Shown here: in pieces, positions 7,313-18,088 of the stretch
Position numbering within the stretch: position 1 is the stretch's first letter
How the letters are laid out: each line of letters starts with the position of its first letter
Assembly (NCBI RefSeq): GCF_013410655.1
Contig: NZ_JACCFP010000001.1
Coordinates: forward strand, 2,193,501-2,257,500
Source of the DNA: Nocardioides thalensis
GTDB taxonomy: Bacteria > Actinomycetota > Actinomycetes > Propionibacteriales > Nocardioidaceae
Length of the DNA stretch: 64,000 nucleotides
Direction of reading: 5' to 3'
Notes under the pieces: model-generated
Seen by the model: only the letters and a program-made list of their open reading frames with translations
Database searches by the model: none
Told to the model about the DNA's origin: nothing
Position numbers and translations under genes: made by a program

Positions 7313-8704
7313 ATGGAGATCGTGCTGCTTCTCGTCGGGCTCGCCATCGGCGTCCTCGTGGGCTGGATGGCCGCCCGGATGGCCGGCCAGGCCCGCCGGC
7401 AGGAGCAGCTCGTCCGCCACCAGCAGGAGCTGGCGGCCGTCCGGCACGAGGGCGAGGTGGCCGCCGCTCGCAGCGACGCGGTGCTCGCGCAGGCGTTGGC
7501 CGAGGTCCGCGACGAGGAGCGCAGCCGGCGGGCCGCCGTCCAGGCCGAGCTCGCCTCGGCTCTCGCGTCGCTCGACGAGCTGCGTGCCGCCCTGGCCGAC
7601 GCGCGCGCCCAGCACCAGGAGCTGCTAGCCCAGCACCGCCGCGAGGCGGCCGACCGCGAGCGGGCCGAGTCGGGCCACGTCCAGGTCCTCAAGACCCTGA
7701 CGCCGGTGACCCAGCAGCTCGAGGCGATGCAGAAGCGGGTCGCTGAGATGGAGCAGAAGCGCTCTCTCCAGCACGGCGAGCTCGCCGAGCAGCTGCGCAC
7801 CACCCAGCACACGGTCGCCGAGTCCAAGCGGGCCGCCGACACGCTCGCGTCCGCGCTGTCCAACAACGCCGTCCGCGGGGTGTGGGGCGAGACCCAGCTG
7901 CGCACCCTCGTCGAGTCGGCCGGCCTGCTCCAGCGGGTCGACTTCGACCTCCAGCGGTCGATCGAGGCCGACTCCGGTGCGCGGCGGCCCGACATGGTGA
8001 TCAACCTGCCCGGCGGCAAGCACATGGCCATCGACGCCAAGGCGCCCTACAGCGCGTTCATCGAGGCCAGCCGCGCCGACCTCGACGAGGCGCGACGCCA
8101 GCAGCTGCGCGTCGACCACGCCAAGAAGGTCCGCAGCCACGTCGACGCGCTGGCGTCGAAGAACTACTGGACCGGCCTGCCCGCCAGCCCGGAGTTCACG
8201 GTCGCCTTCATCCCCAACGACCAGCTGCTCGGCGTCGCCCTCGAGGCCGATCCCTCGCTGATGGAGTACGCCTTCGGCAAGGGCGTCGTCCTCGCCACGC
8301 CCGCGAACCTCTGGGCGATCCTCAAGACCGTGGCGTTCACCTGGCGCCAGGACGTGCTGACCGAGGACGCGAAGGAGCTGTTCGACCTCGGTCGCGAGCT
8401 CTACCGGCGCATCGTCACGATGGCCGAGCACGCCGAGAAGCTGCGCCGGTCCCTCGAGAGCACCATCAAGAGCTACAACAGCTTCGCCGGCTCCCTGGAG
8501 ACCCGCGTGCTCGTGACCGCACGCAAGCTCGACCGGATGGACGAGTCGACGGTGATCCCGGCGCCCGCGACCATCGACCTGGCCCCGAAGGCACTCACTA
8601 GCGGTGAGTTCGAGGCGATCGCCGACATCGAGCGCGAGGAGCTGCTCTTCGAGGTCGACACGGTCGACGCCGAGATCGTCGACGACGACCGCAAGCGGGC
8701 CTGA
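7313..8704 (+). CDS. rmuC: DNA recombination protein RmuC
   Basis: 463 residues. One N-terminal membrane helix (about 3-22) is followed by a long coiled-coil (about 25-165) and the RmuC nuclease-like domain (about 175-400). That domain has the conserved R-G-V-W-G-E-x-Q-L, R-R-P-D-M-V-I-N-L-P-G-G-K and A-I-D-A-K-A-P segments. RmuC limits inversions and processes aberrant DNA structures; the fold resembles restriction endonucleases. Tail-to-tail with the thioesterase gene, 4 nt apart. Confidence 0.95.
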   Translation: MEIVLLLVGLAIGVLVGWMAARMAGQARRQEQLVRHQQELAAVRHEGEVAAARSDAVLAQALAEVRDEERSRRAAVQAELASALASLDELRAALADARAQHQELLAQHRREAADRERAESGHVQVLKTLTPVTQQLEAMQKRVAEMEQKRSLQHGELAEQLRTTQHTVAESKRAADTLASALSNNAVRGVWGETQLRTLVESAGLLQRVDFDLQRSIEADSGARRPDMVINLPGGKHMAIDAKAPYSAFIEASRADLDEARRQQLRVDHAKKVRSHVDALASKNYWTGLPASPEFTVAFIPNDQLLGVALEADPSLMEYAFGKGVVLATPANLWAILKTVAFTWRQDVLTEDAKELFDLGRELYRRIVTMAEHAEKLRRSLESTIKSYNSFAGSLETRVLVTARKLDRMDESTVIPAPATIDLAPKALTSGEFEAIADIEREELLFEVDTVDAEIVDDDRKRA

Positions 8705-8708
8705 GGCG

Positions 8709-9544
8709 TCAGGCTCCGGGGTTGCCCGCGTGCGACTCCCCGCTGTCGTGCCCGAAGTCGACGGCGCGGCGCGCGTTGCCGAGCGCGGTCACCGTGGCGC
8801 TCCCGATCGTGCCCGAGCGGTCGAACACCTCCGCGGTGCCGACCGCGATCCCGTCGTGCGCCACGTGGTCGACCGCGCGCAGCCCGATCTCGAGTCCGGC
8901 CGGAGGCCGGCTCAGCGCGAGGCTGTAGTCGGTGTTGATGTACTCGACGCCACCGGTGCCCCAGTTCGTGACCATGCTCGCGGTGTCGCCGATCGAGGCG
9001 ACGGCCTGGAACGGCGTGGGCCGCTCCCCCACCACCATCGGCACGCCGGTGTGCCACACCGTGTGCCGTCCGTCGTTCTGGTGCTCGCCGAAGTTGTCGG
9101 ACCAGCCGTTGCGGCTGGCGAAGTAGGGCACGCGCGGCTCGTCGGACTCCGGCACCACCGACGGCGGGGGCACCGTGGCGCGGTCGGCGCCCGACCACAC
9201 CTTCCCGGTGGGCGCCTCCGTCGGCAGCAGGAACGACGCCGTCGCGCGGGCGACGGGCGATCCGTCCTGGACCACCTGGGCGTCCACGAGCGCGAGCCGC
9301 CTGCTGGTACGCACGATCGTGGCCGACGCGTAGGTGGGCAGCATCGTCGCCGGCCGGAACAGGTCCACGTGGAAGCGCGCCGGCACGAGCTCGGCGCGGC
9401 CCGCCTCCGCCACGGCCTCCTCGACGGCGCGCGCCAGCAGCCCACCGACCGCCACGCCGTGCAGCTGTCCCCTGCCCCACATGCTCTCCGCGAGATGGAG
9501 GGGCTCGTAGTGGTCGCCGGTGCGACGGAAGAACGCGGCCCCCA

Positions 9545-9545
<1 letters not shown>
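8709..9545 (-). CDS. Acyl-CoA thioesterase-like protein (double hotdog)
   Basis: 278 residues. Length and layout fit a tandem hotdog thioesterase of the TesB-like/acyl-CoA thioesterase group: H-G-V-A-V-G-G-L-L-A-R-A (residues 29-40) starts the first hotdog helix and a second hotdog runs from about 155 to 270. Substrate chain length cannot be read. The ATG overlaps the gcvP stop (TGATG), so it is translated from the gcvP message and may share its glycine control. Confidence 0.8.
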
Positions 9546-12361
<2,816 letters not shown>

Positions 12362-12364
12362 GAC

Positions 12365-12400
12365 GGGAGCGGCTCCTGGGATCGACTGATCGAGCCTCCC
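12365..12400 (-). promoter_or_regulatory. Expression-platform hairpin covering the gcvP ribosome site
   Basis: On the minus strand GGGAGGCTC can pair with GAGCCGCTCCC. The second arm contains the AGGAG ribosome site of gcvP (minus-strand complement of 12373-12377). If the hairpin forms, translation should be blocked; if the aptamer prevents it, the site is free. No terminator U-tract is seen, which points to translational control. Confidence 0.55.
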
Positions 12401-12435
12401 CCTCTGTCACCGCGCCGGCGCGGCTCCACAGTTGC

Positions 12436-12528
12436 CTGGTCCGCACGGTCCGTGTGCCTGAGAGGTTCCGGGGAGGAATTGCCCCTTCGGCGCAGGTAAG
12501 CCTGCTCTCCCGTGCGGGATCAACAGCG
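12436..12528 (-). ncRNA. Glycine riboswitch aptamer (single) in the gcvP leader
   Basis: Minus-strand reading shows the hallmark pieces in order: CGGGAGAGC, GCGCCGAAGGGGCAA, CCTCTCAGGCA and GGACCG, closed by P1 arms CCGCAC and GTGCGG. Only one full aptamer is recognisable. Many glycine riboswitches are tandem; the sequence after P1 (ACCAGGCAACTG) may be the remnant seen in singlet versions. Ends are approximate. Confidence 0.9.
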
Positions 12529-12533
12529 ACCCC

Positions 12534-12539
12534 AGGTTA
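12534..12539 (-). promoter_or_regulatory. Probable -10 box for the riboswitch-gcvP transcript
   Basis: TAACCT on the minus strand, about 6-7 nt before the first aptamer nucleotides and right at the end of the upstream MerR gene. The -35 is not clear. Confidence 0.4.
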
Positions 12540-12544
12540 CAGGG

Positions 12545-13144
12545 TCAGCCAGCGGTTCGCGCAGCCCGCCGCGCCGCCAGCTCGTCGCCGGCGACCGGCT
12601 CCGAGGGCTCGTGGGTGGCCGACTCGCTGGGCAGCTCGGCGAGGGTGCCCTCGATCTCGCGCCACACGCCGCCGATAGCGATGCCGAACACGCCCTGGCC
12701 GCCCTGGAGGAGGTCGATGACCTCGTCGTTGCTGGTGCACTCGTAGACCGAGGCACCGTCGCTCATCAGCGTGACCTGGGTCAGGTCGTCGGTGCCGCGC
12801 TCGCGCAGGTGGCCGACGGCGGTGCGGATCTGCTGGAGCGAGATGCCCGCGTCGAGGAGCCGCTTGATGATCTTGAGGATCAGGATGTCGCGGAAGCTGT
12901 AGAGCCGCTGCGAGCCCGAACCGGCCGCGCCCCGCACGCTCGGTTCGATCAGGCCGGTGCGGGCCCAGTAGTCGAGCTGGCGGTAGGTGATGCCCGCGGC
13001 GTTGCACGCGGTCGGGCCACGGTAGCCGAGGTCGCTGGGCAGCGGGGAGACGTCGTCGGTGAAGAGCAGCCCCTGCTCCTCGGCGACTGCGGCGGCCTCG
13101 TCGGAAGCGGAGGTCTGCGCCGAGCGCGGCGGCATCTCGTTCAT
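12545..13144 (-). CDS. MerR-family transcriptional regulator
   Basis: 199 residues. The MerR winged helix is at about 45-115: G-Y-R-G-P-x-x-C, G-I-T-Y-R-Q-L-D-Y-W-A-R-T-G-L-I-E-P and R-L-Y-S-F-R-D-I-L. No cysteine pattern for metal sensing is seen in the C-terminal part. By position it corresponds to M. tuberculosis Rv1830, beside the bifunctional nuclease and gcvP genes. ATG 13144 is chosen because a good promoter places transcription start there; an in-frame TTG at 13153 is less likely. Target genes unknown. Confidence 0.88.
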   Translation of the reverse strand: MNEMPPRSAQTSASDEAAAVAEEQGLLFTDDVSPLPSDLGYRGPTACNAAGITYRQLDYWARTGLIEPSVRGAAGSGSQRLYSFRDILILKIIKRLLDAGISLQQIRTAVGHLRERGTDDLTQVTLMSDGASVYECTSNDEVIDLLQGGQGVFGIAIGGVWREIEGTLAELPSESATHEPSEPVAGDELAARRAARTAG

Positions 13145-13151
13145 GTCATTC

Positions 13152-13181
13152 AAGGTACGGCGGCAGGTGAGGCTCGGTCAA
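13152..13181 (-). promoter_or_regulatory. Promoter of the MerR gene, leaderless type
   Basis: -35 TTGACC (13176-13181), 18-nt spacer, -10 TACCTT (13152-13157), then 7 nt to the ATG at 13144. One of the best core promoters in the window. Confidence 0.6.
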
Positions 13182-13213
13182 AGATGTCGCTGCGCGTGTC
13201 GGAAAAAGTCTGA

Positions 13214-13232
13214 CCCTCAAGTTCAGGTTGAG
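13214..13232. promoter_or_regulatory. MerR-type operator-like palindrome
   Basis: CCTCAAGTT-CAGGTTGAG is an imperfect dyad with CTCAA/TTGAG arms and strongly resembles the SoxR/MerR class operator CCTCAAGTTAACTTGAGG. It lies about 33 nt upstream of the -35 of the MerR gene, not inside the spacer as in classical MerR promoters, so an upstream activator or a second promoter is possible. Confidence 0.5.
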
Positions 13233-13248
13233 ACTCGACACCCGCCGC

Positions 13249-13719
13249 TCACTCGGTCGCTTCGAAGTCCTCGGGCGACACGTGGTCGAGGAACTCGCGG
13301 AACTTCTCGACCTCGTCCTCCTGCTCGGCGGGTACGGCGAGGCCGGCCTCGTCGAGCACCTCCTCCGCGCAGTAGATCGTCGTGCCGGTGCGCAGCGCGA
13401 GCGCGATCGAGTCGGACGGACGGGCGCTGACCTCCACGCCGGAGGCGAAGACCAGGGTGGCGAAGAAGACGCCGTCGCGCACGTCGGTGATCCGGACCTG
13501 GTCCAGCGGGCTCCCGGTCGCGTCGAGGATGTCCTTCATCAGGTCGTGGGTCAGCGGCCGCGGCGGCACCACGCCCTGCTGGGCGAAGGCGATTGCCGTA
13601 GCCTCCACGGCCCCGATCCAGATCGGGAGGTAGCGCTCGCCGGAGACCTCCCGGAGCAGCACGATCGGCTGGTTGGAGGGCATCTCCACCCGTACTCCCA
13701 TGACGTCCACCTCGCGCAT
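13249..13719 (-). CDS. Bifunctional nuclease family protein (DUF151)
   Basis: 156 residues, full length for the family. Typical segments are visible: V-L-L-R-E-V-S-G-E-R-Y-L-P-I-W-I-G, A-T-A-I-A, R-P-L-T-H-D-L, and R-P-S-D-S-I-A-L-A-L-R. DUF151 proteins were described as having RNase/DNase activity in plants; the bacterial role is unclear. It lies between the two MerR genes, matching Rv1829. The ATG at 13719 is 6 nt after a TACTGT box. Confidence 0.92.
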   Translation of the reverse strand: MREVDVMGVRVEMPSNQPIVLLREVSGERYLPIWIGAVEATAIAFAQQGVVPPRPLTHDLMKDILDATGSPLDQVRITDVRDGVFFATLVFASGVEVSARPSDSIALALRTGTTIYCAEEVLDEAGLAVPAEQEDEVEKFREFLDHVSPEDFEATE

Positions 13720-13725
13720 GCGTTC

Positions 13726-13731
13726 ACAGTA
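13726..13731 (-). promoter_or_regulatory. Leaderless-type -10 box of the bifunctional nuclease gene
   Basis: TACTGT on the minus strand, 6 nt before ATG 13719, without a ribosome-binding site. Confidence 0.4.
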
Positions 13732-13751
13732 GCGCGGCGCGCGACGGGCGA

Positions 13752-14498
13752 TCAGAGACGGCGGAGGCCGGCCTTCACCAGCGTCGCGTGGAGCTTGACC
13801 GACAGCGCGGCGATCTCGCTGACGGCCTCCTCCGCCCGGGCGGTCGCGGCAGCGTCACGGCCGCGGCGGACCGGGGCGACGACCTGCTCGACCATCCCGA
13901 CCTCTCGGTCCGCAGCGGTCTTGAACGCCCGGAGGTGCCGCGGCTCGAAGCCGAACTCGGCGAGCTCGCGGGCCGTCTCGGCCACGAGCAGCGCGTCGGT
14001 GTCGAAGTGGCCCGTCGGCGAGGCCGCGACCAGGCCGAACTCCTCGAGCCGGCCGAGCATCTCCTCCTCGATGCCCGCGCGCTTCAGCAGCTCCTTGCGC
14101 GAGAGGCGGATCCGGTCGACCCTGCGGAACGTCTCGGGCGACGGCAGTCCGTCGGCGTCGCGGGCGACCTCCGGCACCGTCGGCTCGACCGGGTCGAGCG
14201 GCGGCGGCTCGAGCCCGCGGTCGATCGCGTCGAGGTGCTCGCCGATCACCTTCAGCGGCAGGTAGTGGTCACGCTGCATCCGGAGCACGTAGCGCAGCCG
14301 CTCGACGTCGGCGTCGGAGAACTTGCGGTAGCCGGCCGGCGTGCGCTCGGGCTTGATCAGGCCCTTGTCCTCGAGGAACCGGATCTTGGGGATGCTGACC
14401 TGCCCCGGGAAGTCGGGGCGCAGCAGCTCCAGCACCTGTCCGATGTTGCGCAGCGTCCCGTTCTGCTCCGAACCGGACCGCTCCGGCGCGACCCCCAT
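13752..14498 (-). CDS. ftsR: MerR-family regulator FtsR
   Basis: 248 residues. N-terminal winged helix: R-N-I-G-Q-V-L-E-L-L-R-P-D-F-P (15-29), then S-I-P-K-I-R-F-L-E-D-K-G-L-I and R-x-P-A-G-Y-R-K-F-S. The long form, N-terminal extension and position directly after the GarA gene match Corynebacterium FtsR (regulator of ftsZ) and M. tuberculosis Rv1828. Orthology is inferred from sequence plus gene order. ATG 14498 lies 14 nt after the stop of the FHA gene, so it is probably co-transcribed. Confidence 0.88.
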   Translation of the reverse strand: MGVAPERSGSEQNGTLRNIGQVLELLRPDFPGQVSIPKIRFLEDKGLIKPERTPAGYRKFSDADVERLRYVLRMQRDHYLPLKVIGEHLDAIDRGLEPPPLDPVEPTVPEVARDADGLPSPETFRRVDRIRLSRKELLKRAGIEEEMLGRLEEFGLVAASPTGHFDTDALLVAETARELAEFGFEPRHLRAFKTAADREVGMVEQVVAPVRRGRDAAATARAEEAVSEIAALSVKLHATLVKAGLRRL

Positions 14499-14512
14499 CA
14501 GCGCCGCACCGC

Positions 14513-15043
14513 TCAGGCGCCCTCGTGGCCGGCGAAGAACACCAGCCGGTACTTGCCGATCTGGACCTCGTCGCTGTCGGCCAGCGCGGCCGACTCGATC
14601 CGGTCGCGGTTGACGTAGGTGCCGTTGAGGCTGCCGGCGTCAGCGACGGTGAACCGCCCCTGGTCGTCACGGGTGAACGTGGCGTGCCGCCGCGAGACCG
14701 TGACGTCGTCGAGGAAGATCTCGCTGTCGGGGTGACGGCCCGCGTTGACCACGTCCTGGTCGAGCAGGAAGCGGCTGCCGGCACCCGGGCCCTTCTGCAC
14801 CACGAGCAGGGCGTGACCCACCGGCAGCGCGTCGACGGCCGCTGCGTCGACCGGGTTGAGCGCCCGGTCGGAGGTCTCGACCTTCTCCCCCACCCCGAAC
14901 TGGATCGTCGCCGTGGCGTCGGACGGCTCGGGCGTCGCCATCTGCGTGGCCTCGGAGTCGGCGCCGACCAGACGGGTGCCGCACTGCGAGCAGAACCGGG
15001 CGTCGTCGGGGTTCTGCCGGCCACAGGCGGTGCAGAACGGCAT
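14513..15043 (-). CDS. garA: GarA/OdhI-type FHA protein with N-terminal zinc ribbon
   Basis: 176 residues. The C-terminal FHA domain (about 80-172) is nearly identical in its key parts to GarA: A-G-R-H-P-D-S-E-I-F-L, V-S-R-R-H-A, G-S-L-N-G-T-Y-V-N and D-E-V-Q-I-G-K-Y-R-L. GarA/OdhI binds and inhibits 2-oxoglutarate dehydrogenase and controls glutamate metabolism. Unlike mycobacterial GarA, it opens with C-x2-C-x10-C-x2-C (Cys 4, 7, 18, 21), a zinc ribbon. The usual E-T-T-S-V-F phospho-motif is replaced by T-A-T-I-Q-F (Thr46). ATG 15043 has an AAAGGAG ribosome site and is preferred over the TTG just upstream. Confidence 0.92.
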   Translation of the reverse strand: MPFCTACGRQNPDDARFCSQCGTRLVGADSEATQMATPEPSDATATIQFGVGEKVETSDRALNPVDAAAVDALPVGHALLVVQKGPGAGSRFLLDQDVVNAGRHPDSEIFLDDVTVSRRHATFTRDDQGRFTVADAGSLNGTYVNRDRIESAALADSDEVQIGKYRLVFFAGHEGA

Positions 15044-15097
15044 CAAGTACTCCTTTAGGGTTTGCGGGCTACTACGAACTTACACCGGGCCGGAGGC

Positions 15098-15484
15098 TCA
15101 GGTGTCGAGCTGGGCCTGGTAGGCCGCGGCGTCCATCAGCTGGCCGAGCTCGTCGCGCTCGGCAGGGACGATCTCGAAGAGCCAGCCGCCGGCGTACGCG
15201 TCGGAGTTGACCAGCTCGGGCGTCGCGTCGAGCGCCTCGTTGACGCCGACGACCTCCCCGGAGACCGGCGCGTAGATGTCGCTGACCGACTTCGTCGACT
15301 CCAGCTCGCCGCACGGGCTGCCGGCCGTCACGGTCGCGCCCACCTCGGGCAGCGACACGTAGACGATGTCGCCGAGCGCCTCCTGGGCGTAGTCGGTGAT
15401 GCCGACGCGCACCGAGCCCGGCGCCTCGCCCGGGTCACGCACCCACTCGTGCTCGGAGGTGTACGACAGGTCTTCGGGATACAC
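15098..15484 (-). CDS. gcvH: Glycine cleavage system H protein
   Basis: 128 residues, typical length. The lipoylation site is seen as [11 protein letters not shown] (the Lys carries the lipoyl arm), preceded by H-E-W-V and followed by N-x-x-L near residue 85. It shuttles the aminomethyl group between GcvP, GcvT and the L protein. GTG start with a GAGGAG ribosome site. A TAGCCT sequence at 15530-15535 could serve as its own -10. Confidence 0.97.
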   Translation of the reverse strand: MYPEDLSYTSEHEWVRDPGEAPGSVRVGITDYAQEALGDIVYVSLPEVGATVTAGSPCGELESTKSVSDIYAPVSGEVVGVNEALDATPELVNSDAYAGGWLFEIVPAERDELGQLMDAAAYQAQLDT

Positions 15485-15540
15485 GGCTCTGGTTCTCCTC
15501 GCGGCGACGGTGGTGGGTGGGTCGGGGGAAGGCTACTGGG

Positions 15541-16245
15541 TCACTCTTCGGGTACGGCGTACTCGTCCTGCGTCGGCTCGCGGACGGCGTTGATGTCGAT
15601 CGACGTCAGCTTCTCGACGTCCGCCTGGGCGCCGTCCTCCTCGATCTGGTCCCTCGGCCCGAGCTGGAAGTCGATCGCACCGTCGAGCGTGGTCGGGTCG
15701 CCGATCACGTCGATCACGTAGGGCCCGGAGACGAGCTGTCCGTCGATCAGGAAGCCGCCCTCGACCTCGGTGAACGAGCTCTGGGCGACGACCCGGACGG
15801 TGCCGTTGACCTGGATCGCCTCCGCTCCGGACGCCCGCAGCTCCTGCACGGTGTCGAGCAGCGAGGCGAGCGAGAGCGTGCCGTCGACCTCGGTGATCGT
15901 GAGCCGGATGCCCGGGCCGGTGGCGGGCACCAGGCCGGCGAGGACGCCGAGGTCGTCGAGCTGGTCCTGCGCCTCCTCCAGCGCGGCCTCGCGCCGGCTG
16001 GTGTCGTCGCTGAGGTCCTCGCGCACCTCCTCGAGCCGCGCGACCTCCTCCTCGGCCCGCTGCCGCGTGACGGCCAGCGCGGCCAGCACGTCGATCAGGT
16101 CCTGCTGGCGGAGCCCGGAATAGCTGTCGTCGGTCTCGTTGGCGCGCACCTGGGTCACGGCGGCGAAGCCCAGCAGCCCGAGCAGCACGGCGACGACCAC
16201 CTGGGTGCGCACCGGCTTGCCGCCGGTCGGCTCCTCGTCAGGCAT
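15541..16245 (-). CDS. DUF881 family membrane-anchored protein
   Basis: 234 residues. A cytoplasmic N-terminus (about 15 residues) leads into one membrane helix (about 17-32), a coiled-coil region (about 45-95), and a globular DUF881 domain with G-P-G-I-R-L-T-I-T-E, L-R-A-S-G-A-E-A-I-Q-V-N-G and P-Y-V-I-D-V-I-G-D. Function unknown; the family sits beside small basic protein and pgsA-like genes in many actinobacteria. ATG 16245 overlaps the end of the preceding gene by 8 nt. Confidence 0.88.
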   Translation of the reverse strand: MPDEEPTGGKPVRTQVVVAVLLGLLGFAAVTQVRANETDDSYSGLRQQDLIDVLAALAVTRQRAEEEVARLEEVREDLSDDTSRREAALEEAQDQLDDLGVLAGLVPATGPGIRLTITEVDGTLSLASLLDTVQELRASGAEAIQVNGTVRVVAQSSFTEVEGGFLIDGQLVSGPYVIDVIGDPTTLDGAIDFQLGPRDQIEEDGAQADVEKLTSIDINAVREPTQDEYAVPEE

Positions 16246-16570
16246 GGAAGACGTGCCTCCGGATGGCGGCGACGTTGGTGAAGATCCGGATGCCGAGCAC
16301 GACGATGACTCCGGTCGAGAGCTGGCCGCCGACGCCGAGCCGGTCACCGAGGTAGACGATGCCCGCCGCGATCACCACGTTGCTGACGAAGGAGACGACG
16401 AAGACCTTGTCGTCGAAGATCTTGTCGAGGTGGGCGCGCAGGCCGCCGAACACGGCGTCGAGCGCGGCGACCACCGCGATCGGCAGGTAGGGCTCGAGCC
16501 CGAGCGGCACGTCGGGCTGGAACACCAGCCCGAGCACCACGCCCACGAGCAGGCCGAGGACCGCGATCAC
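16238..16570 (-). CDS. Small basic protein family (DUF1290)
   Basis: 110 residues, almost entirely membrane-embedded: three hydrophobic segments at about 1-18, 30-45 and 55-95. The conserved P-x-x-L-x-P-Y-L-P-I-A-V-V-A-A-L-D-A-V-F-G-G-L-R-A region is in the middle. Function unknown. It is flanked by two DUF881 genes and overlaps both (GTGA with the upstream one), so the three are expressed together and probably form one membrane complex (inference). Confidence 0.9.
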   Translation of the reverse strand: MIAVLGLLVGVVLGLVFQPDVPLGLEPYLPIAVVAALDAVFGGLRAHLDKIFDDKVFVVSFVSNVVIAAGIVYLGDRLGVGGQLSTGVIVVLGIRIFTNVAAIRRHVFHA

Positions 16571-17466
16571 GACGTACCCTCTCCCTCCAGCCGGTCACGT
16601 CCGGCGTCCTCTTCGCTCTCCTGCTCGCTCTCCTGCTCCGCAGACCGTAGCCGTCGGAGCTGCGGCGGCGCAGCCGGGATCTGGATCTCCTCCATGTTGT
16701 CCGTCGTGTAGGTGAACCCGTACTGGGTCGCGAGCGACGAGAACGCCAGGCCGCTCGCGGTCTCCAGCAGCGCTTCGGAGGCAAGAGTCGAGCGGTCGCC
16801 GATGGCCAGGATCGTGTAGGGCGGCGCGAGCCCGATGTGGTTGATCTTGACGACCGGGCCGACGTTGCGGATGGCGGACACCACCGCGATGCGCTGGTTG
16901 TTGATCGAGACCGCCTCGGCCCCCGCCTCCCAGAGCGCATTGACGAGGAGCGCGAGGTCGGAGTCGCGGATCATCGAGTTCTCGTCGGCCAGCTCGGGGT
17001 TGTCGAGCCGGATCTCGATGCCCTCGCCCGACACCGGCGCGAAACCGGTCTGCCCCTCCAGGGCCAGGAGGTCGCCGAGCACGTCGTTGTGGACGTTGTT
17101 GACCTCGAGCAGGCGTGCCTCCTTCACGGTGTTCTCGGCCCGCAGGTCGGCGACCCGCGCCTGGGCGTTGCGGAGCGCCTCGCGCCGGGCCTCGATGCGC
17201 TCGATCAGCGACTCTCGGGAGGCGTCGGTGGCCGCCGCGTTGCGCGAGGTCTGCACGCCGGCGACGGTGACCAGCACCCCGAACAGGGCGACCACGGCGA
17301 CGACGCCCACCCGCCCGATCGAGCGCGGCGCGGCGTCCGGGTCGCGCGGCCCACGCTTCGCGACGGTGATGTAGTCCTGGTCGAGGGACTCGCGGGTGAT
17401 GAGGGTGAGCAGCGGCGTACGCGCCCGGTCCAGCAGGTCGGGCTCGCGGGTCGGCTCGTCTGTCAC
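16567..17466 (-). CDS. DUF881 family membrane-anchored protein (second copy)
   Basis: 299 residues. About 50 cytoplasmic residues precede one membrane helix (about 51-70). A coiled-coil (about 80-130) is followed by the DUF881 domain (G-E-G-I-E-I-R-L-D, A-G-A-E-A-V-S-I-N-N-Q-R-I) and a charged Q/E-rich tail. It parallels the second DUF881 gene 1.2 kb downstream. GTG start overlaps the stop of the phosphatidyltransferase gene as GTGA. Confidence 0.88.
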   Translation of the reverse strand: MTDEPTREPDLLDRARTPLLTLITRESLDQDYITVAKRGPRDPDAAPRSIGRVGVVAVVALFGVLVTVAGVQTSRNAAATDASRESLIERIEARREALRNAQARVADLRAENTVKEARLLEVNNVHNDVLGDLLALEGQTGFAPVSGEGIEIRLDNPELADENSMIRDSDLALLVNALWEAGAEAVSINNQRIAVVSAIRNVGPVVKINHIGLAPPYTILAIGDRSTLASEALLETASGLAFSSLATQYGFTYTTDNMEEIQIPAAPPQLRRLRSAEQESEQESEEDAGRDRLEGEGTS

Positions 17467-18080
17467 CGGCGCTTCACCACAGGGTCGGTCGTGGCGAGCA
17501 GCTTGCGGACCTGCCAGGCGTAGAGGACGCCGGCCCACCAGTAGAGCCCCACGCCCCACAGCGCCCACGCCCACCCGACGACCTGCGCCAGCAGGGCGAC
17601 GACGCCGTCGCCGTCGCCGAGGAGCAGCAGCGGGAAGGCGTAGAGCAGGTTGAACGTGGCGGCCTTGCCGAGGAAGTGCACGGGCAGCGCGCTGTAGCCG
17701 CGGGTGCGCAGCAGCGGCACCAGTCCCCAGAGCAGGAGGTCGCGCAGCGGCAGCGACAGGGCGAGCCACCACGGGATGATGTCGCGCAGCATCAGCCCGA
17801 CGACCACCGCGAGGATGTAGAGCCGGTCGGCGACCGGGTCGAGGATCTGCCCGACCACCGACTGCTGGTCGAGCCGGCGCGCCAGCCATCCGTCGGCGAA
17901 GTCGGTGATGCCCGAGACCACGAGGACGAGGAGCGCCCAGGCGTCGGCCTCCGGGCCGAGCACGAGCCACAGGAACAGCGGTACGCCGGCGAGCCGGACG
18001 GCGCTCAGCGCGTTGGGGATGGTCAGCACGCGAGTCGAGCGCGAGGAGTCGTCGCTCGTCGTCGGGCCGTCCACGGGCAT
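17463..18080 (-). CDS. CDP-alcohol phosphatidyltransferase family protein
   Basis: 205 residues with about five membrane helices. The family signature D-x2-D-G-x2-A-R-x8-G-x3-D-x3-D is complete: D-F-A-D-G-W-L-A-R then G-Q-I-L-D-P-V-A-D. The enzyme transfers a phosphatidyl group from CDP-diacylglycerol to an alcohol. It corresponds by position to the second PgsA of mycobacteria; the acceptor (glycerol phosphate, cardiolipin precursor or other) cannot be decided. Start uncertain: ATG 18080 is used; a GTG at 18092 overlaps the upstream stop (GTGA). Confidence 0.9.
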   Translation of the reverse strand: MPVDGPTTSDDSSRSTRVLTIPNALSAVRLAGVPLFLWLVLGPEADAWALLVLVVSGITDFADGWLARRLDQQSVVGQILDPVADRLYILAVVVGLMLRDIIPWWLALSLPLRDLLLWGLVPLLRTRGYSALPVHFLGKAATFNLLYAFPLLLLGDGDGVVALLAQVVGWAWALWGVGLYWWAGVLYAWQVRKLLATTDPVVKRR

Positions 18081-18088
18081 CACCCTAG

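Noticed and set aside
12400..12440. Second glycine aptamer
   Set aside because: The hallmark GCGCCGAAGG and CTCTCAGGCA segments occur only once; what follows P1 lacks them.
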